From contig NZ_CP025546.1 in the NCBI RefSeq assembly GCF_003614435.1, positions 1,984,001 through 2,048,000 on the forward strand: 64,000 nt of DNA. The letters run 5' to 3'. Numbering within the stretch: position 1 is the first letter of the stretch; every line of letters starts with the position of its first letter. Positions 8,501-17,633 of this stretch are shown here, in pieces. A program made the position numbers and the translations under genes. The notes under the pieces are model-generated. The model saw only the letters and a list, made by a program, of their open reading frames with translations. It ran no database searches and had not been told where the DNA came from. Source of the DNA: Mycobacterium paragordonae. GTDB taxonomy: Bacteria > Actinomycetota > Actinomycetes > Mycobacteriales > Mycobacteriaceae.

Positions 8501-9922
8501 ATGCAGGAATCACGCCCGGGGGGAATGCATCCCGCGTGGTGGACCCTGATACTGCTCGTATCGACCATCGGCGTCGTCGTGGCGACCTCGGCGCTGTTCA
8601 GCGGGTCTTTCAAATCGTATGTTCCGGTGACCTTGATCTCGGACCGGGCGGGTCTGGTCATGGATCGCGGCGGCAAGGTCAAGATGCGTGGCGTGCAGGT
8701 GGGCCGGGTTGGCGCCATCAGCACCGGCAAAGACGAGGTACGCATCAGGCTGGACATGTACCCGGGGGAGATCAGATACATCCCGGCGAACGTGCGGGCC
8801 CGCATCCGGGCGACCACGTTGTTCAGCGCGAAATACGTTGACCTGGTGTACCCCAGCGATCCGGATCGCCGACGGCTGGCCGCCGGCGCGGCGATCAAGG
8901 TCGACAGTGTCGGCACCGAGGTCAACACGATGTTCGCCAACCTGGTCAAGGTACTGAGCCAGATCGACCCGGCCAAGCTGAACGGGGTGCTCTCGGCGCT
9001 GGCCGACGGTCTGCGCGGTCACGGCGCAGCCATCGGCCAGGGCATCACCGACGCCAATGAGGTGCTACTGGCGGTCAACCCGCGAGCGGAGACCATCCGC
9101 GCCGACACCCGTGCGGCCGCAACGGTCGCCGACACGTACAGCGCTGCCGCACAAGACATTCTGCGGGCACTGGACGGCGCCAGTGTCACGGGCTCGACCA
9201 TCTCGGACGCACCCGACTTGGATGCGTTGCTGGCCAACGTCATCGGGTTGTCGCGCAGCGGTATCCAAGTTCTGGGAGCGAACCGGGACAACCTGATTCG
9301 AGCCGCGAACCTGCTGGAGCCCACCACGAGCCTGCTGATGAAATACAACCCCGGGCTGACGTGCATGCTGGTCGGCGCCAAGCTCGCCCTGGATACCGGC
9401 TACCTGGAGGCCACCGGAGGCGCGAACGGGTACTCCCTGGTCATCGACAGCACTCCACTGTTCGGCGCCGATCAATACCGATATCCGCAGAACCTGCCGA
9501 TCGTCGGGGCAAAGGGCGGCCCCGGAGGAAAGCCGGGTTGCGGCTCCCTGCCCGATGTCGCCGCCAATTGGCCGCTGCGGCAACTCATCACGGACACCGG
9601 CTGGGGAACGGGCCTCGACATCCGGCCCAATCCGGGCATCGCGTTCCCGGCGTACGCCGATTACCTCCCCATCACCCGGGGGGTGCCCGAGCCGCCCAGC
9701 ATCCGTTACCCGGGCGGGCCGGCGCCGGGACCCATCCCGTATCCCGGGGCGCCGCCCTACGGCGCCGCGCAATACGCCCCGGACGGGACTCCGCTCTACC
9801 CGGGGCTGCCGCCGGCGCCCCCGCCCGGTGCGCCGCGTGAATCCGGCCCGGCGCCACCGGGATCCGAGCCGTTCGTGCCACCGGCGCCCGCCCAGGTGCA
9901 GCCCACCCCGAGCGGGCACTAG
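8501..9922 (+). CDS. mceA: MceA-type Mce-family lipid-binding protein
   Basis: A 473-residue Mce protein. Residues ~15-40 are one N-terminal transmembrane or uncleaved signal segment (WWTLILLVSTIGVVVATSAL), followed by the MlaD/Mce domain (SDRAGLVMDRGGKVKMRGVQ, then VGRVGAIS) and a long helical MCE-associated region. The tail from about residue 395 is very rich in Pro, Gly and Ala, as in many MceA proteins. ATG at 8501 was chosen because the in-frame upstream extension lies within yrbEB. The protein would form one strand of the periplasm-spanning hexameric tube that moves lipids to the YrbE permease. Confidence 0.92.
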   Translation: MQESRPGGMHPAWWTLILLVSTIGVVVATSALFSGSFKSYVPVTLISDRAGLVMDRGGKVKMRGVQVGRVGAISTGKDEVRIRLDMYPGEIRYIPANVRARIRATTLFSAKYVDLVYPSDPDRRRLAAGAAIKVDSVGTEVNTMFANLVKVLSQIDPAKLNGVLSALADGLRGHGAAIGQGITDANEVLLAVNPRAETIRADTRAAATVADTYSAAAQDILRALDGASVTGSTISDAPDLDALLANVIGLSRSGIQVLGANRDNLIRAANLLEPTTSLLMKYNPGLTCMLVGAKLALDTGYLEATGGANGYSLVIDSTPLFGADQYRYPQNLPIVGAKGGPGGKPGCGSLPDVAANWPLRQLITDTGWGTGLDIRPNPGIAFPAYADYLPITRGVPEPPSIRYPGGPAPGPIPYPGAPPYGAAQYAPDGTPLYPGLPPAPPPGAPRESGPAPPGSEPFVPPAPAQVQPTPSGH

Positions 9923-9940
9923 GACATAGGAGCAGCCCAC

Positions 9941-10969
9941 GTGAGAATGACTGTGCTAGGCGCGATCTGGCGGCTCGCCATCTTCATGGCCGTATGCGTG
10001 CTGGGCCTGGTCGCGATGCTGGCCATCTTCGCCGACCTGCGGTTCGGTAAAGAGAAGCAGTACCGGGCGTCGTTCAGCAATGTCTCGGGGCTGGAGGCCG
10101 ACAACTTCGTGCGCATCGCCGGAGTCGAAGTCGGCCAGGTCAAGAAGATCTCGATTCAGGACGACGGCACCGCGCTGGTCGACTTCAGCACTGACGATTC
10201 CGTGGTATTGACCGAGAGCACCCGGGCGGTCATCCGGTACCAGAATCTGATCGGCGGTCGTTATCTCGCTCTCGAGGAAGGGGGCGGCGGCACAAGGCAA
10301 CTCGCACCCGGCGGGACGATCCCGCTGACCCGGACCGCTCCCGCACTGGATCTGGACGCCCTGATCGGCGGCTTCCGGCCGCTGTTCCACGCGCTGGATC
10401 CCAACCAGGTCAACGTGCTGTCCAGCGAGCTGATCAAGGCATTCCAGGGTGAGGGCGCCACCATCAGCTCAGTCCTGGTGCGCACCGCGGCGCTGACGAA
10501 CACGCTCGCGGATCGGGGCCGGCTGATCGGGCAGGTCATCGCCAACTTGGACACCGTGCTCGGATCGCTCGGCGACCAGAGTACCCAGTTCGCCAAAGCC
10601 GTTGACGCCCTGTCGCAATTGCTGGCCACGCTGGCTGACCACAAACAGGACCTCAGCACGTCACTGGCCTACACCAACGCGGCCGCCGGCTCCATTACCG
10701 ATCTGCTGGCACGGGGACGGCAGCCGCTGGGGAAGACCTTGCACGAGTCGGACCGGATAGCGGGTCTCGTCCTGGCCGATCACGACTACTTCGACGATCT
10801 GCTCAACACGCTGCCCGATGCCTATCAGATGCTCAATCGGCAGGGCCTACACGGCGACTTCTTCAGCTTCTACCTGTGTGACCTGATCTTGAAAGTGAAT
10901 GGCAAAGGGGGGCAACCGGTTTACGTCAAGGTGATCGGTCAGCCGTCGGGGAGGTGCACGCCGCGATGA
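9941..10969 (+). CDS. mceB: MceB-type Mce-family protein
   Basis: A 342-residue Mce protein with an N-terminal hydrophobic helix (~10-32), the Mce beta-domain (FSNVSGLEADNFVRIAGVEV, GQVKKISIQDDG) and a helical C-terminal region ending in the typical DFFSFYLCDL segment. A GTG start at 9941 follows AGGAG by eight bases; an ATG two codons later is the alternative. The short length without a proline-rich tail is normal for the B position. Its TGA overlaps the mceC ATG (10966-10969). Confidence 0.92.
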   Translation: MRMTVLGAIWRLAIFMAVCVLGLVAMLAIFADLRFGKEKQYRASFSNVSGLEADNFVRIAGVEVGQVKKISIQDDGTALVDFSTDDSVVLTESTRAVIRYQNLIGGRYLALEEGGGGTRQLAPGGTIPLTRTAPALDLDALIGGFRPLFHALDPNQVNVLSSELIKAFQGEGATISSVLVRTAALTNTLADRGRLIGQVIANLDTVLGSLGDQSTQFAKAVDALSQLLATLADHKQDLSTSLAYTNAAAGSITDLLARGRQPLGKTLHESDRIAGLVLADHDYFDDLLNTLPDAYQMLNRQGLHGDFFSFYLCDLILKVNGKGGQPVYVKVIGQPSGRCTPR

Positions 10970-12255
10970 AGTATTTCTCGGAGCGCAATCCGCTTATCGT
11001 CGGCGCGGTCGGGGTGGTGGTCGTCGCCGCGGCGGTCGTGACCGCCCTGACGTACAGCAAGCTGCCGTTCTTCAAGTCCAATAAAGAGTATTCGGCCTAC
11101 TTCGCCGAAGCGGGCGGGCTGCTGATCGGGACCGCGGTGCAGGTCTCGGGATACAAGGCGGGCAAGGTCGACAGCATTGCCCTGGACGGGCCGCGGGTGC
11201 TGGTCACCTTCGAGGTCGACAAACATATCCGGCTCGGCGAACGCAGCGAGGCATCCATCAAGACCAAAAGCCTGCTGGGTGCGAAGATCCTGGAGGTCAC
11301 CCCCCGGGGCGACGGCAGGCTGCGCGGCCCGATTCCGCTCGAGCGCACCACATCGCCCTACCAGCTACCCGACGCACTCGGGGATCTCGCAGCGACGATC
11401 AGCGGACTGGACACGAACCGGCTCTCCGAATCACTGGGCGTGCTGGCGGACACCTTCTCCGGCACCGCGCCCGATCTCAAGGTCGCGCTGAGTGGGGTAG
11501 CCCGGTTCTCCGCGGTACTGGCCGACCGGGACGCGCAACTGCGAAACCTGTTGTCGAACGCGAACAAGGCGACGACGGTGCTTGCCGAGCGCAGCGACCA
11601 GATCGTGCGTCTGGTCGCTGACACCAACGCGGTCCTGGCCCAATTGCGCAGCCAGAGCCGTGCGCTGGACGAGCTATCCGGCAACATCGAGGCGGCGAGC
11701 CGTCAACTCAAAGGCTTCATCGCCGAAAACCGGCAGACCCTCAGGCCGACGCTGGACAGGCTCAATGCGGCGCTGGCGATCGTCGACAATCGCAAAGAAC
11801 GGATTGCGCTGGCCATCAAGAAGTTCAATGATTATGCGCTGTCGCTGGGCGAGTCCATGTCCACCGGACCATGGTTCAACTTCTACATCGCGAACCTGAT
11901 CCCGGGCCAGTTCATTCAGCCCTTCGTCGACGCCGCGTTCTCCGACCTCGGTCTGGACCCCAATGTGCTGTTGCCTTCACAACTCACCGACCCGGAGGTC
12001 GGGCAGCCCGGCACCCCGGCACTGCCGATGCCGTACCCGCGCACCGGCCAGGGCGGTAAGCCGCGGCTGACCCTTCCCGACGCCATCACCGGCAATCCTG
12101 GCGATCCCCGCTATCCCTATCGGGAACCGCCACCCGCACCGCCGCCCGGCGGACCGCCACCGGGACCGCCGGCCTTGGCACCCGGTCAGACCGCCCCGCC
12201 GCCGGTACCCACTCACCCGCCGGTGTTCGTGCCTGCTCCGGGGGAACCACGATGA
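10966..12255 (+). CDS. mceC: MceC-type Mce-family protein with proline-rich tail
   Basis: A 429-residue Mce protein beginning MKYFSERNPLIVGAVGVVVV, i.e. a short cytoplasmic N-terminus and a transmembrane helix, then the Mce domain (YFAEAGGLLIGTAVQVSGYK, AGKVDSIALDG). The helical domain ends near GPWFNFYIANLIPGQFIQPF and is followed by ~80 residues rich in Pro and Gly (PPPAPPPGGPPPGPPA). The ATG at 10966 overlaps the mceB stop and is preceded by GGGGAGG, so an upstream GTG in the same frame was rejected. The stop overlaps mceD by four bases. Confidence 0.92.
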   Translation: MKYFSERNPLIVGAVGVVVVAAAVVTALTYSKLPFFKSNKEYSAYFAEAGGLLIGTAVQVSGYKAGKVDSIALDGPRVLVTFEVDKHIRLGERSEASIKTKSLLGAKILEVTPRGDGRLRGPIPLERTTSPYQLPDALGDLAATISGLDTNRLSESLGVLADTFSGTAPDLKVALSGVARFSAVLADRDAQLRNLLSNANKATTVLAERSDQIVRLVADTNAVLAQLRSQSRALDELSGNIEAASRQLKGFIAENRQTLRPTLDRLNAALAIVDNRKERIALAIKKFNDYALSLGESMSTGPWFNFYIANLIPGQFIQPFVDAAFSDLGLDPNVLLPSQLTDPEVGQPGTPALPMPYPRTGQGGKPRLTLPDAITGNPGDPRYPYREPPPAPPPGGPPPGPPALAPGQTAPPPVPTHPPVFVPAPGEPR

Positions 12256-13613
12256 ACAGCAACATTATTCGCATCAAGTCGGGTGTTCGTGTCGGGTCTG
12301 GTTTTCGAATCGGACCGCTTATTCGAATCGGACCGTTTATTCGAATCGGACTGGGTGCCGTGCTGGTGCTGACCCTCATCGGCGGAGTCGCGGCGGCCTG
12401 GCACGGGCTGGCGACGCCCGGCAAAACGAGAGTCGTCGCCTACTTTCAGAACAGCAACGGCATCTTCGCCGGTGACGAGGTGCGCATCCTGGGTGTGGCC
12501 GTCGGCAAGATCGACACCATCGAGCCGCAGCCGCAACGCGTCAAGATCACCTTCTTCTACGACTCGAAGTACCAGGTGCCCGCCGACGCGAAAGCGGTGA
12601 TCCTGTCGCCGTCACTCGTCACGTCGCGTGCCATCCAACTGACACCGGCCTACACGGGCGGACCGCAATTGCATACCAATGCGGTGATCCCGCTGGAGCG
12701 CACCGCCGTTCCCGTGGAGTGGGACGACTTGCGCTCGGATCTGGAAAGACTCGCGCAACTGCTGCAGCCGACCCGGCCAGGCGATGTCAGCGCACTGGGG
12801 GCGGTGGTCAACACCGCCGCCAGTAACCTGCGGGGTCAGGGCGCGAGCATCCGCGACACCCTTGTCGAACTCTCCCAAGCGGTTTCAGCGATCGCGGACC
12901 ACAGCAACGACCTCTTCAGCACGGTGCGCAATCTGTCGATCCTGGTTTCGGCGCTGCAGAGCAGCGCGGACCTGATGACACAACTCAACCAGAATCTCGC
13001 CGCGGTGACCGGACTGCTGGCCAACGACCCGAACGAGGTGGGCAACGCCGTAGCGGCCGTCGCCGAAGTGGCCCGCGACGTCACCGGGTTCGTGGCCGAG
13101 AATCGAGAAGCGCTGGGTACCTCGGCGGACAAGCTGGCGTCGGTTTCCCAGGTGCTCAACGGCAGTCTGGGCGATATCAAGCAGGCGCTGCACATCGCGC
13201 CGACCGAACTGCAGAACTTCATGAACATCTACCAGCCGGCGCAGGGCACGCTCAGCGGTGCGCCGGCGTTCAACAACTTCGCGAACCCCATCGCGTTTCT
13301 CTGCGGGGCCATACAGGCGGCGTCGAGGCTGGGCTATCAACAGTCGGCGAAGTTGTGTGTCCAGTATCTGGCGCCGATCATCAAGAACCGGCAGTACAAC
13401 TTCCCGCCGCTGGGGGAGAACACGGTGGTCGGCGCCACCGCGCGCCCCAATGAGGTGACCTACAGCGAGGATTGGCTGCGGCCGGACTACGTACCGCCAC
13501 AGCCGATTACGCCCTTGGGTGTTGGCCTTGCGCCGTTGCCGGCCGAAATTCACGCCACCGACCCCGCCGACGGACTACCGGGACTGCTGCTACCGGAAGG
13601 GGCTAGCCGATGA
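12252..13613 (+). CDS. mceD: MceD-type Mce-family protein with repeated basic-hydrophobic N-terminus
   Basis: A 453-residue Mce protein. Residues ~1-34 are unusual: a short in-frame tandem repeat makes RIGPLIRIGPFIRIGLG directly before the transmembrane helix (~36-55). The Mce domain follows (AYFQNSNGIFAGDEVRILGV, AVGKIDTIEPQ), then the helical region. The ATGA overlap with mceC fixes the start, so the repeat is translated unless an internal start is used. The gene overlaps mceE by four bases. In the hexameric Mce tube this is the D subunit; the repeat would lie on the cytoplasmic face near the YrbE permease. Confidence 0.9.
   Translation: MNSNIIRIKSGVRVGSGFRIGPLIRIGPFIRIGLGAVLVLTLIGGVAAAWHGLATPGKTRVVAYFQNSNGIFAGDEVRILGVAVGKIDTIEPQPQRVKITFFYDSKYQVPADAKAVILSPSLVTSRAIQLTPAYTGGPQLHTNAVIPLERTAVPVEWDDLRSDLERLAQLLQPTRPGDVSALGAVVNTAASNLRGQGASIRDTLVELSQAVSAIADHSNDLFSTVRNLSILVSALQSSADLMTQLNQNLAAVTGLLANDPNEVGNAVAAVAEVARDVTGFVAENREALGTSADKLASVSQVLNGSLGDIKQALHIAPTELQNFMNIYQPAQGTLSGAPAFNNFANPIAFLCGAIQAASRLGYQQSAKLCVQYLAPIIKNRQYNFPPLGENTVVGATARPNEVTYSEDWLRPDYVPPQPITPLGVGLAPLPAEIHATDPADGLPGLLLPEGASR
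12304..12357 (+). repeat. Three 18-bp in-frame tandem repeats in mceD
   Basis: Three adjacent 18-bp units start at 12304, 12322 and 12340. The first two read TTCGAATCGGACCGCTTA with one base difference; the third keeps the first 12 bases and then diverges. Each unit carries the palindrome TTCGAA and encodes about six residues (IRIGPx), so copy-number change would keep frame. Confidence 0.9.
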
Positions 13614-14737
13614 TCCGCCGTGGGACCACAGCTCTGTTGCTGGCTCTAGTCATGCTGGGTCTGGGCGGTTGTGGATGGCGCGGCCTCAATTCATTACCGC
13701 TGCCGGGCAGTACCGGGAACGGTCCCGGCTCCTTCACGATCCACGTCCAACTGCCCGACGTGGGCACCCTCGAGCAGAACTCCCGTGTCCAGGTGGGCGA
13801 CGTGACGGTAGGGAACGTCACCAGGATCGAACGGCAGGCGTGGCATGCACTGCTGACCATCAGGCTCAACGGTGACGTCGACCTGCCGGCCAATGCAACC
13901 GCGACGATCGGGCAGACCAGCCTGCTCGGCTCGTTGCATATCGAACTGGCCCCGCCGGCCGACGTCCCACCGCAGGGCAAGCTCAGGGAGGGATCGCTGA
14001 TCGCCCTGGCGTCGGCCGGCAGTTACCCGTCGACGGAGCAGACCCTGGCGGCTATCTCGTTGCTGCTCAACGGCGGTGGTATCGGACAGATTCAGGACAT
14101 CACCGAGTCGTTGAGCACGGCTCTGTCCGGGCGGGCCGATGACCTGCGCAGCCTGATCGAGCAGCTGGACCGGTTCACCGGCTCCGTGAATGATCAGACC
14201 GACGACATCCTGTCCGCGACCGAACGCCTTAACAATCTGGTCGGCCAGCTCGCCGACCAGCGGCCCGTGCTCGACCGCGCGCTCGCGACGGTGCCGAATG
14301 CGCTTGCGGCTCTTCGGCAAGAGCGCCAACAACTGGTCGATGCCCTGGATCAGATCGGCAAGTTCAGCGCCCTGGCGGCCGACTCCGTCAACCAGACCAA
14401 AGACGCTCTGGTCAAAGAGCTGAAGGAGCTGGGGCCGGTGCTGGAATCACTGGCCAACGCCGGCCCGGCTCTGACGCGCTCCCTGGGTCTGCTGCCCACC
14501 TACCCGTTCCCCAAGGACACGATCAGCAAGTGGGCCCGCGGCGACTACGCGAACCTGACCGCGATCATCGACCTGACCTTGAGCCGGCTGGACGCCTCCT
14601 TCCTCACCGGCACCCGCTTCGAGGGCAATCTGACCGAACTCGAATTGCAGTGGGGCCGAACGATCGGCCAGATGCCCAGTCCCGCCACCGCAGGCAATCC
14701 CCTTGTGGCTCCCTACCATTGGGACCAGGGGCCCTGA
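13610..14737 (+). CDS. mceE: MceE-type Mce lipoprotein (Lpr family)
   Basis: A 375-residue Mce protein that is a predicted lipoprotein: MIRRGTTALLLALVMLGLGG followed by Cys gives a lipobox LGGC at about 18-21. The Mce domain follows (DVGTLEQNSRVQVGDVTVGN) and then the helical region. Being the only acylated subunit is the expected pattern for position E in mycobacterial mce operons (LprK/LprN-like). It overlaps mceD by four bases and ends two bases before the mceF start, so synthesis of the six subunits is tightly coupled. Confidence 0.93.
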   Translation: MIRRGTTALLLALVMLGLGGCGWRGLNSLPLPGSTGNGPGSFTIHVQLPDVGTLEQNSRVQVGDVTVGNVTRIERQAWHALLTIRLNGDVDLPANATATIGQTSLLGSLHIELAPPADVPPQGKLREGSLIALASAGSYPSTEQTLAAISLLLNGGGIGQIQDITESLSTALSGRADDLRSLIEQLDRFTGSVNDQTDDILSATERLNNLVGQLADQRPVLDRALATVPNALAALRQERQQLVDALDQIGKFSALAADSVNQTKDALVKELKELGPVLESLANAGPALTRSLGLLPTYPFPKDTISKWARGDYANLTAIIDLTLSRLDASFLTGTRFEGNLTELELQWGRTIGQMPSPATAGNPLVAPYHWDQGP

Positions 14738-14738
14738 C

Positions 14739-16169
14739 ATGCCACCCTTGACGAGACGAATCCTGATCCAGCTGGCCATCTTCGGGATCGTCGCGGTGGT
14801 GGGTGGCACCGTGATGGCCCTGGGTTATATGCAGCTACCGGCCATGTTCGGGGTGGGACGCTACCAAGTCACCGTGCAGTTGCCGCAGGCCGCCGGCCTC
14901 TACGTCAGCGGGAACGTCACCTATCGCGGTACCGAGGTCGGCCGGGTCGAGAGCGTGCGCCTCACCGATACCGGTGTCGCGGCCGTGCTTTCGCTCAAAT
15001 CGGGCGTCGACATCCCCTCTGATCTCGATGCTCAGGTGCACAGCCAATCGGCAGTCGGTGAGCAGTACGTGGCGTTGTTGCCGCGCCGGGATTCCCGCCC
15101 GCTGCGCAACGGCGACGTGATCACCAGAGACCGCGTGTCGGTGCCGCCGGACCTGGATACCCTGCTGGACTCGGTCAACCGGGGTATGGAAGCGATCCCG
15201 CGCGACAGCCTGAAAACCGTTGTGGACGAGTCTTTCACCGCCGTGGGTGGCCTGGGGCCGGAACTGTCCCGATTGGTGACGGGTACCAGCACGCTATCCA
15301 GCGACGCCCGCAAGAACCTGGGCCCGCTGCTCACCCTCATCGACCAATCCAAGCCGGTGCTCGACAGCCAGGCGGCGTCCCCGGACGCGGTAACGCAGTG
15401 GGCCGCTCACCTCGCCGACATCAGCTCGGGGCTGCAACGAAACGACGGCGCCCTGCGGGACGTGCTGCGCGACGCGGGTCCGGCGGCCGCCGAGGCGCGC
15501 CGGCTTTTGGACCGGCTGAACCCGACGCTGCCGATCCTGCTGTCCAACCTGATCGGCGTCGGCCAGGTCGCGCTGACCTATCACGCCGGGATCGAGCAGC
15601 TGCTGGTGCTGCTTCCCCAGGCGGTGGCGACCATTCAAGCCATCGGCGTCCCCAACCGAAACACCAAACAGGCCTACCGGGGAGCCTTCCTCAGTTTCAA
15701 TCTGCGGCTCAACCTGCCGCCGCCGTGCACCACCGGGTACCTGCCGGCCCAGCAGCAGCGGGTGCCGTCCTGGGAAGACCACCCGGACCGACCGCCGGGC
15801 GACCTGTACTGCCGGGTGCCCCAGGACTCGCCGAATAACGTTCGCGGCGTTCGCAATACACCGTGCGTCGAACAGCCGGGCAAACGCGCTCCCACGGTCG
15901 CGATGTGCGAGAGCGACCAGAGTTACATACCGCTCAACGACGGCTACAACTGGAAAGGTGACCCGAACGCGACGCTGTCGGGGCAACCTGTCCCGCAGCT
16001 GTCGCCGCTTCCCGTTCCGCAGCTGCCGCCGCTACCCGTCCCGGCTGCCGAATACGATCCGGCCACCGGCAGTTACGTCGGCCCCGATGGACGCGTCTAC
16101 ACCCAGTCCGACCTTGCTCCCGCCGGCCCACGTACCTGGCAGTCGATGCTGCTGCCGCCCGGGAGTTGA
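14739..16169 (+). CDS. mceF: MceF-type Mce-family protein
   Basis: A 476-residue protein starting MPPLTRRILIQLAIFGIVAV, a positively charged N-terminus plus transmembrane helix. The Mce domain contains VQLPQAAGLYVSGNVTYRGT and EVGRVESVRL. The C-terminal half has several Cys residues and a Pro/Leu-rich low-complexity tract (~415-435). ATG at 14739 lies one base after the mceE stop; the longer in-frame version begins inside mceE and was rejected. It is the last gene of the operon; no mce-associated (Mas) genes follow, unlike the M. tuberculosis mce1 operon. Confidence 0.92.
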   Translation: MPPLTRRILIQLAIFGIVAVVGGTVMALGYMQLPAMFGVGRYQVTVQLPQAAGLYVSGNVTYRGTEVGRVESVRLTDTGVAAVLSLKSGVDIPSDLDAQVHSQSAVGEQYVALLPRRDSRPLRNGDVITRDRVSVPPDLDTLLDSVNRGMEAIPRDSLKTVVDESFTAVGGLGPELSRLVTGTSTLSSDARKNLGPLLTLIDQSKPVLDSQAASPDAVTQWAAHLADISSGLQRNDGALRDVLRDAGPAAAEARRLLDRLNPTLPILLSNLIGVGQVALTYHAGIEQLLVLLPQAVATIQAIGVPNRNTKQAYRGAFLSFNLRLNLPPPCTTGYLPAQQQRVPSWEDHPDRPPGDLYCRVPQDSPNNVRGVRNTPCVEQPGKRAPTVAMCESDQSYIPLNDGYNWKGDPNATLSGQPVPQLSPLPVPQLPPLPVPAAEYDPATGSYVGPDGRVYTQSDLAPAGPRTWQSMLLPPGS

Positions 16170-16221
16170 TCGCGGTGGTCACCCGCACCAGCCGAGCATT
16201 GTGACCGCGGCACAACCGGAT

Positions 16222-16236
16222 TAGATTCTGCCCCTA
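16222..16236 (+). promoter_or_regulatory. Probable leaderless promoter of PucR-type gene
   Basis: TAGATT at 16222-16227 fits the mycobacterial -10 consensus TANNNT and is only eight bases before the ATG at 16236, so transcription may start at or next to the start codon. The GGTCAC/GTGACC pair at 16178-16183 and 16201-16206 upstream could be an operator. Confidence 0.5.
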
Positions 16237-17519
16237 TGGAGCCTCAATGGCGGCCGCTCCGGGAGCCGGCCGCCGCCCGTGTGTGGCAAGAGGTCCTGCG
16301 GCCTATGTCTTCGCAACTGCGTTCGTGTGCAACCCAATTGGCTGCCGAGATAGTCGACTGGTATCAGTCGGAGGTTCCGGCGATCGTTCCCGACGCGCCG
16401 GCAGTGTCCGAGCAGGTCACCAGCGTCGAGGACAGCCTGCGCCAAGTGGCCCACTGCATCGACACGGGCGACGATCCGCGTCGGCTCGACATGACCCCGT
16501 CGACCGTCCTGATTGCCCGCTCCGGAGTGCAACGAGGCATTCCGCTCAACGACCTGTTTCGGTCCGTGCGTCTGGCGCACGAGAAAACGTGGCACTGGAT
16601 GTTCAACCAGATAACCACGAGCGCATCGACTTCCGAACAATCGGCAGCACTTGAACTCGCGACCGACTACATGTTCGCCTACGCCGACCGGATCCTGGTT
16701 CAGGCGGAGCATCACTATGAAACCGAGCGGGAAGCGTGGCTCCGGGGCACAGCAGCCGCCCGGGCAGCGGCGGTCGATGACATCCTGGCCGGAACCGAGG
16801 CAGACCCGCAGCACGCGTCGAAACGAATGCGCTACGACCTCAACCGGCACCACCTCGGGGTGCACGCCTGGCTGGATGCTCCAATTGATGACCCGGAGGC
16901 GCAAACCGGGCTGACTGCGGCGCTCTGGCGGCTCGCTTCGGCGATGTCGGCGCAGAGCCCCATGGTCCTTCCCGCCGGTTCGATGGCAATCACGGCCTGG
17001 CTGAGCCGGTCGCAGGCGTTTACCGCATCCGAGCTGAAGCGCATGGTCGAGGAGCCCGAATCCCCGGTCGGGGTCTCGGTGGCGATCGGTGAGCCGGGAT
17101 GGGGGATCGGTGGCTTCCGTCGCACCCATCTCGAGGCCTCGCATGCTCACCGGCTTGCCTCGTTGCTCGGCGAGCGCGCCCCGGCGGTGACCCGTTACCG
17201 CGACGTCGCCGTCGCCGCCCTTGCCAGCGCGGACGGCGAGCACGCCGTGGCATTCGTCAAGCGCGTCCTTGGTCCATTGGCCGCCGAAGACGAAGCGACA
17301 TTCCGTGTTGCCGCCACTCTGGCGGTGTACCTCGAGGAAAGCCGGAGCCCGGGCAAGGCCGCGCAACGACTCACGGTGCATCCCAACACCGTCAGCTATC
17401 GCGTCCACCAGGCTGAACAACTTCTCGGTCGCCCGATCGACGCGAACACCTTGGAGATTTCGCTGGCACTGGCGTTGCTGCCGGCGCTGCGCGGGCTCAG
17501 CGGGCACCGCGGTTTGTGA
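16236..17519 (+). CDS. PucR/CdaR-type transcriptional regulator
   Basis: A 427-residue regulator whose C-terminal ~70 residues are a PucR-type helix-turn-helix: LAVYLEESRSPGKAAQRLTV, HPNTVSYRVHQAEQLLG, then ALALLPAL. The N-terminal and middle parts resemble the RsbRD/GGDEF-like sensory region typical of this actinobacterial family (RSGVQRGIPLNDLFRSVRLA, RDVAVAALASADGEHAVAFV). Such proteins usually control nearby catabolic or transport genes. It directly follows the mce operon and has its own apparent promoter; a regulatory link to mce is plausible but not shown. A second member of the family is at 38490-39761. Confidence 0.88.
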   Translation: MEPQWRPLREPAAARVWQEVLRPMSSQLRSCATQLAAEIVDWYQSEVPAIVPDAPAVSEQVTSVEDSLRQVAHCIDTGDDPRRLDMTPSTVLIARSGVQRGIPLNDLFRSVRLAHEKTWHWMFNQITTSASTSEQSAALELATDYMFAYADRILVQAEHHYETEREAWLRGTAAARAAAVDDILAGTEADPQHASKRMRYDLNRHHLGVHAWLDAPIDDPEAQTGLTAALWRLASAMSAQSPMVLPAGSMAITAWLSRSQAFTASELKRMVEEPESPVGVSVAIGEPGWGIGGFRRTHLEASHAHRLASLLGERAPAVTRYRDVAVAALASADGEHAVAFVKRVLGPLAAEDEATFRVAATLAVYLEESRSPGKAAQRLTVHPNTVSYRVHQAEQLLGRPIDANTLEISLALALLPALRGLSGHRGL

Positions 17520-17520
17520 C

Positions 17521-17553
17521 GGCAACACAATTGCTCGGGTGAACTCTGTTGCC
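17521..17553. promoter_or_regulatory. Inverted repeat after PucR gene, upstream of cupin gene
   Basis: GGCAACA (17521-17527) and TGTTGCC (17547-17553) form a perfect 7-bp inverted repeat separated by 19 bases. It begins two bases after the PucR stop and lies ~80 bases before the cupin gene, so it may be an operator of the cupin promoter or a weak terminator. Confidence 0.4.
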
Positions 17554-17633
17554 GTGCCCCGAGCGCACAGCCCGGCTGTTTCCTAACGTCTTCCGGCATC
17601 GGCTATGGTGCCGATCCGGACGAGGAGGAGAAG

